Origin: Treponema sp.
Lineage (GTDB): Bacteria > Spirochaetota > Spirochaetia > Treponematales > Breznakiellaceae
Length of the DNA: 35,058 nt
Reading direction: 5' to 3'
Assembly (NCBI GenBank): GCA_009784775.1
Contig: WQXQ01000010.1
Coordinates: 1 to 35,058, forward strand
Both the position numbers and the translations under genes were made by a program. Positions 34,201-35,058 of this stretch are shown in pieces. The notes under the pieces were generated by a model, which worked only from the letters and a program-made list of their open reading frames with translations, did not search any database and was not told the DNA's origin. The stretch's first letter is position 1. The number at the start of each line of letters is the position of its first letter.

Positions 34201-35058
34201 CCCGCCATTGGCAGACCGGCCGCCCTTAAAGCGGACACGATTAATCTCTACTGTTGAATCATCAATATACAGCAGGTTGGTGGCCATAATTACCTCTGCC
34301 CAGGAAGGACTGCGGGTTATGGTTACGCCATTCCCTTCGATAACAAGGTTGTGGTCTCTCATTACCAGACGGCTTTCCAGATAAATGGTGCCGACATTGT
34401 CGTTAATATAAATGGAGTTTCCCCAACCGGCAGTATCAATGGCATTCCGTAAACTGCCCGGCCCCCGGTCATTGCCGTTGGTAACCACCAGGTCATAGAC
34501 AAAATTTTCCGGCACAAACATGCACTCAAAATGACTGACCATATTCTGATACACGTGCAAATATTCTTCACGAACTACCGTGCGCGACCCGTTACTCAGA
34601 TTGAATACCACCAGATAATAGCCGGTGTTCAATTCAAGGGGGTTCCATACGTTATTGGGATATTCTTCCATATTCCAATTGCGTACAAAATGTATGGTTT
34701 GCTCAGGACTTCCTGTTTCTACGTCCAGGGGCAATATGGTCATATTTACAGCCACCAAGCTCTCAGGAGAATAATAATACAGATATTCAATATCAAGATC
34801 CCAGCTAAAAAAACCGGTTCCATTTTCGACCATTGCCTTAAGTTCAATGTTGACAACGGTGTTGCTGCCGTTGGTTATGGCAATGCCCGTTCTGGTTCCG
34901 CGGGCGGCGGGGTATTGACCTGCCAACCCCATACAGGCGGTAACGGTCAAGCTCCAGGTTCCCGCGTCAAGGGTAACGGTTTGACTGTCAAAATCGGCAT
35001 AGGTCCAGGTTCTGGTCACATCGGCCTTGCCGGCAGCGCTGAAAACCAGCGTATACGA
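31234..35058 (-). CDS. Giant beta-helix surface protein (C), 5' end beyond the window
   Basis: The frame stays open from the stop at 31234 to the window edge; the GTG at 35019 is merely internal, since the 13 codons before it (SYTLVFSAAGKAD) contain no stop. At least 1274 residues are present and the signal sequence is missing. Three beta-helix blocks each open with a VTxxxDxxxGSLRxA-type motif (near plus positions 34480, 33430 and 32370) and close with a DFYGN-like segment. Between blocks stand two InlB B-repeat-like modules (SGSVTLTAAP..NATFARWVVNG..VT.SPYTFTI and TGSITLTATP...SFSHWLVNG). The C-terminal ~100 residues form an Ig-like domain similar to that of gene B. First of three co-oriented genes; 9 nt precede gene B. 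Probably surface-exposed; function unknown. Confidence 0.85.
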   Translation of the reverse strand, partial: SYTLVFSAAGKADVTRTWTYADFDSQTVTLDAGTWSLTVTACMGLAGQYPAARGTRTGIAITNGSNTVVNIELKAMVENGTGFFSWDLDIEYLYYYSPESLVAVNMTILPLDVETGSPEQTIHFVRNWNMEEYPNNVWNPLELNTGYYLVVFNLSNGSRTVVREEYLHVYQNMVSHFECMFVPENFVYDLVVTNGNDRGPGSLRNAIDTAGWGNSIYINDNVGTIYLESRLVMRDHNLVIEGNGVTITRSPSWAEVIMATNLLYIDDSTVEINRVRFKGGRSANGGAINAQGSDLIVRSCIFSDNRATLGNGGAINANGGHLEVYGCTFYDNSASGNGGAIYLGMGGISIVGNIFYGNNAQNGYPVVYIGDTIYGYGFNVVDVDFGWGYDECGWDAGIGDVSIDELTFSPATFRLLSGAGAEGIITESLGFYPVEDFYGNAMTTPGASAGAVQEIASGSGYVLELVYNAERGGVTISGAANADALYSGSVTLTAAPAANATFARWVVNGTDVTNSPYTFTITAHTRVQAVFSVTHIVSNLNDNANSAHIAGSLRHALTRAEDDDIINITATPGVSVIRLSSALPPINKPLTINGNGVTLTRNASWNTVDITSSLLRVYGNNQVHIKRVHFKDGHAAAGGAILNMIGGQLILESCIFSGNTANTTGGAIVNLAGSTVVVGCTFYGNSANAGGAIGGNGYFALAGNIFYENTANYYPVATGASIDSYGWNVVDAPFGDYYWDCGWYEEDGDVYIDDPVIPVISVTTFRPINGGGADNIVNEIPSMFDYPTVDFYGSSISRFNPAAGAVQTMASGFMLVVDYDAFGGSVQSSAVSNIDGLYTGSITLTATPARANMSFSHWLVNGNQVTNNPYTFTINQHTYIEAVFMVKVGGDVLLVTSFQDGNQSGTLRRALENARQDDIVRFVGVQPGVSTITLQNALPDIRVGITIEGNGITITANNAFRMMYIEGAAVTISGVHFKGGRSDDWGAAIMNDGGALTLESCIFSDNIVDDAGGAIWNEMGDLILRGCTFYANSAAQAGAIGTYNGSITLTGNLFYGNTDTGYGYPIIWNEGGTQITSTGYNVTDVHFGSDSDECGWYAHSTDTTFEALGIDGNPFNTSNFRPAYATRIMPQAVVGSGFPAVDFYGNTRNEWPGAPGAVGTTLSPESNTIYIRFQTHDERIDISQSSSVISVFNNNTLEITVDGDFDYFEWRIDGMYLYGDEDNSFSISAGDIYYFLVYAMGVPESYVYDRYTLTIVCWKGDIPYSKELTFMVVR

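Noticed and set aside
31234-35019. Gene C starting at the GTG at 35019
   Set aside because: The frame continues without a stop to the window edge and the protein would lack any signal sequence, so the true start lies outside.
23853-35058. Pectate lyase or other polysaccharide-cleaving enzyme
   Set aside because: The beta-helix fold is suggested, but no catalytic residue pattern of those families was recognised; an enzymatic call would be a guess.

Overview
The window most likely comes from a Treponema-type spirochaete, probably of the host-gut (termite-gut-like) kind. The reasons are a greA-type elongation factor fused behind a very long helical-repeat extension (a spirochaete trait), a run of giant beta-helix lipoproteins, moderate GC with AT-rich islands, and free-standing AAA/DUF4143 ATPases. 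The organism assignment is inference. No rRNA, tRNA, CRISPR array or insertion sequence with a transposase was seen.

Layout. (1) 64-4506: rpe (-) diverges from a TPR gene and the fused greA (+); their promoters overlap at the -35 boxes. (2) 4517-15578, all minus strand: a compact run, in transcription order DUF4143 ATPase, truB, ribF, rpsO, pnp, dut, lptF, lptG, tgt, HEAT-repeat protein. Its core is the widely conserved truB-ribF-rpsO-pnp cluster; many neighbours touch or overlap. (3) 15701-20131, minus: an FMN-riboswitch-controlled operon ribD-ribE-ribBA-ribH, followed by a Uma2-family gene. With ribF this covers most of flavin synthesis, but the riboflavin-kinase domain is missing from this RibF. 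(4) 20147-22383: an AT-rich BsuBI/PstI-like restriction-modification pair, with an apparently intact methyltransferase and a broken endonuclease. (5) 22443-23792: a second DUF4143 ATPase with 23-bp tandem repeats that overlap its promoter. (6) 23801-35058: three tandem giant beta-helix genes ending in a clear terminator; the first two in map order are lipoproteins, and the third runs off the window.

The most striking signal is a set of five short palindrome-like repeat elements of two families that sit IN FRAME inside protein genes: one in the HEAT protein, one in ribD, two in ribF and one in truB. Paired copies of each family have the same orientation and reading frame, so each adds roughly 40-50 residues without breaking the gene. 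They behave like coding-compatible mobile repeats, similar in principle to the palindromic elements known inside Rickettsia proteins.

Other points are near-leaderless promoter arrangements at rpe and both DUF4143 genes, a CarD/TRCF-like motif inside the GreA extension, and about 1.1 kb of near-identical sequence shared by neighbouring beta-helix genes.
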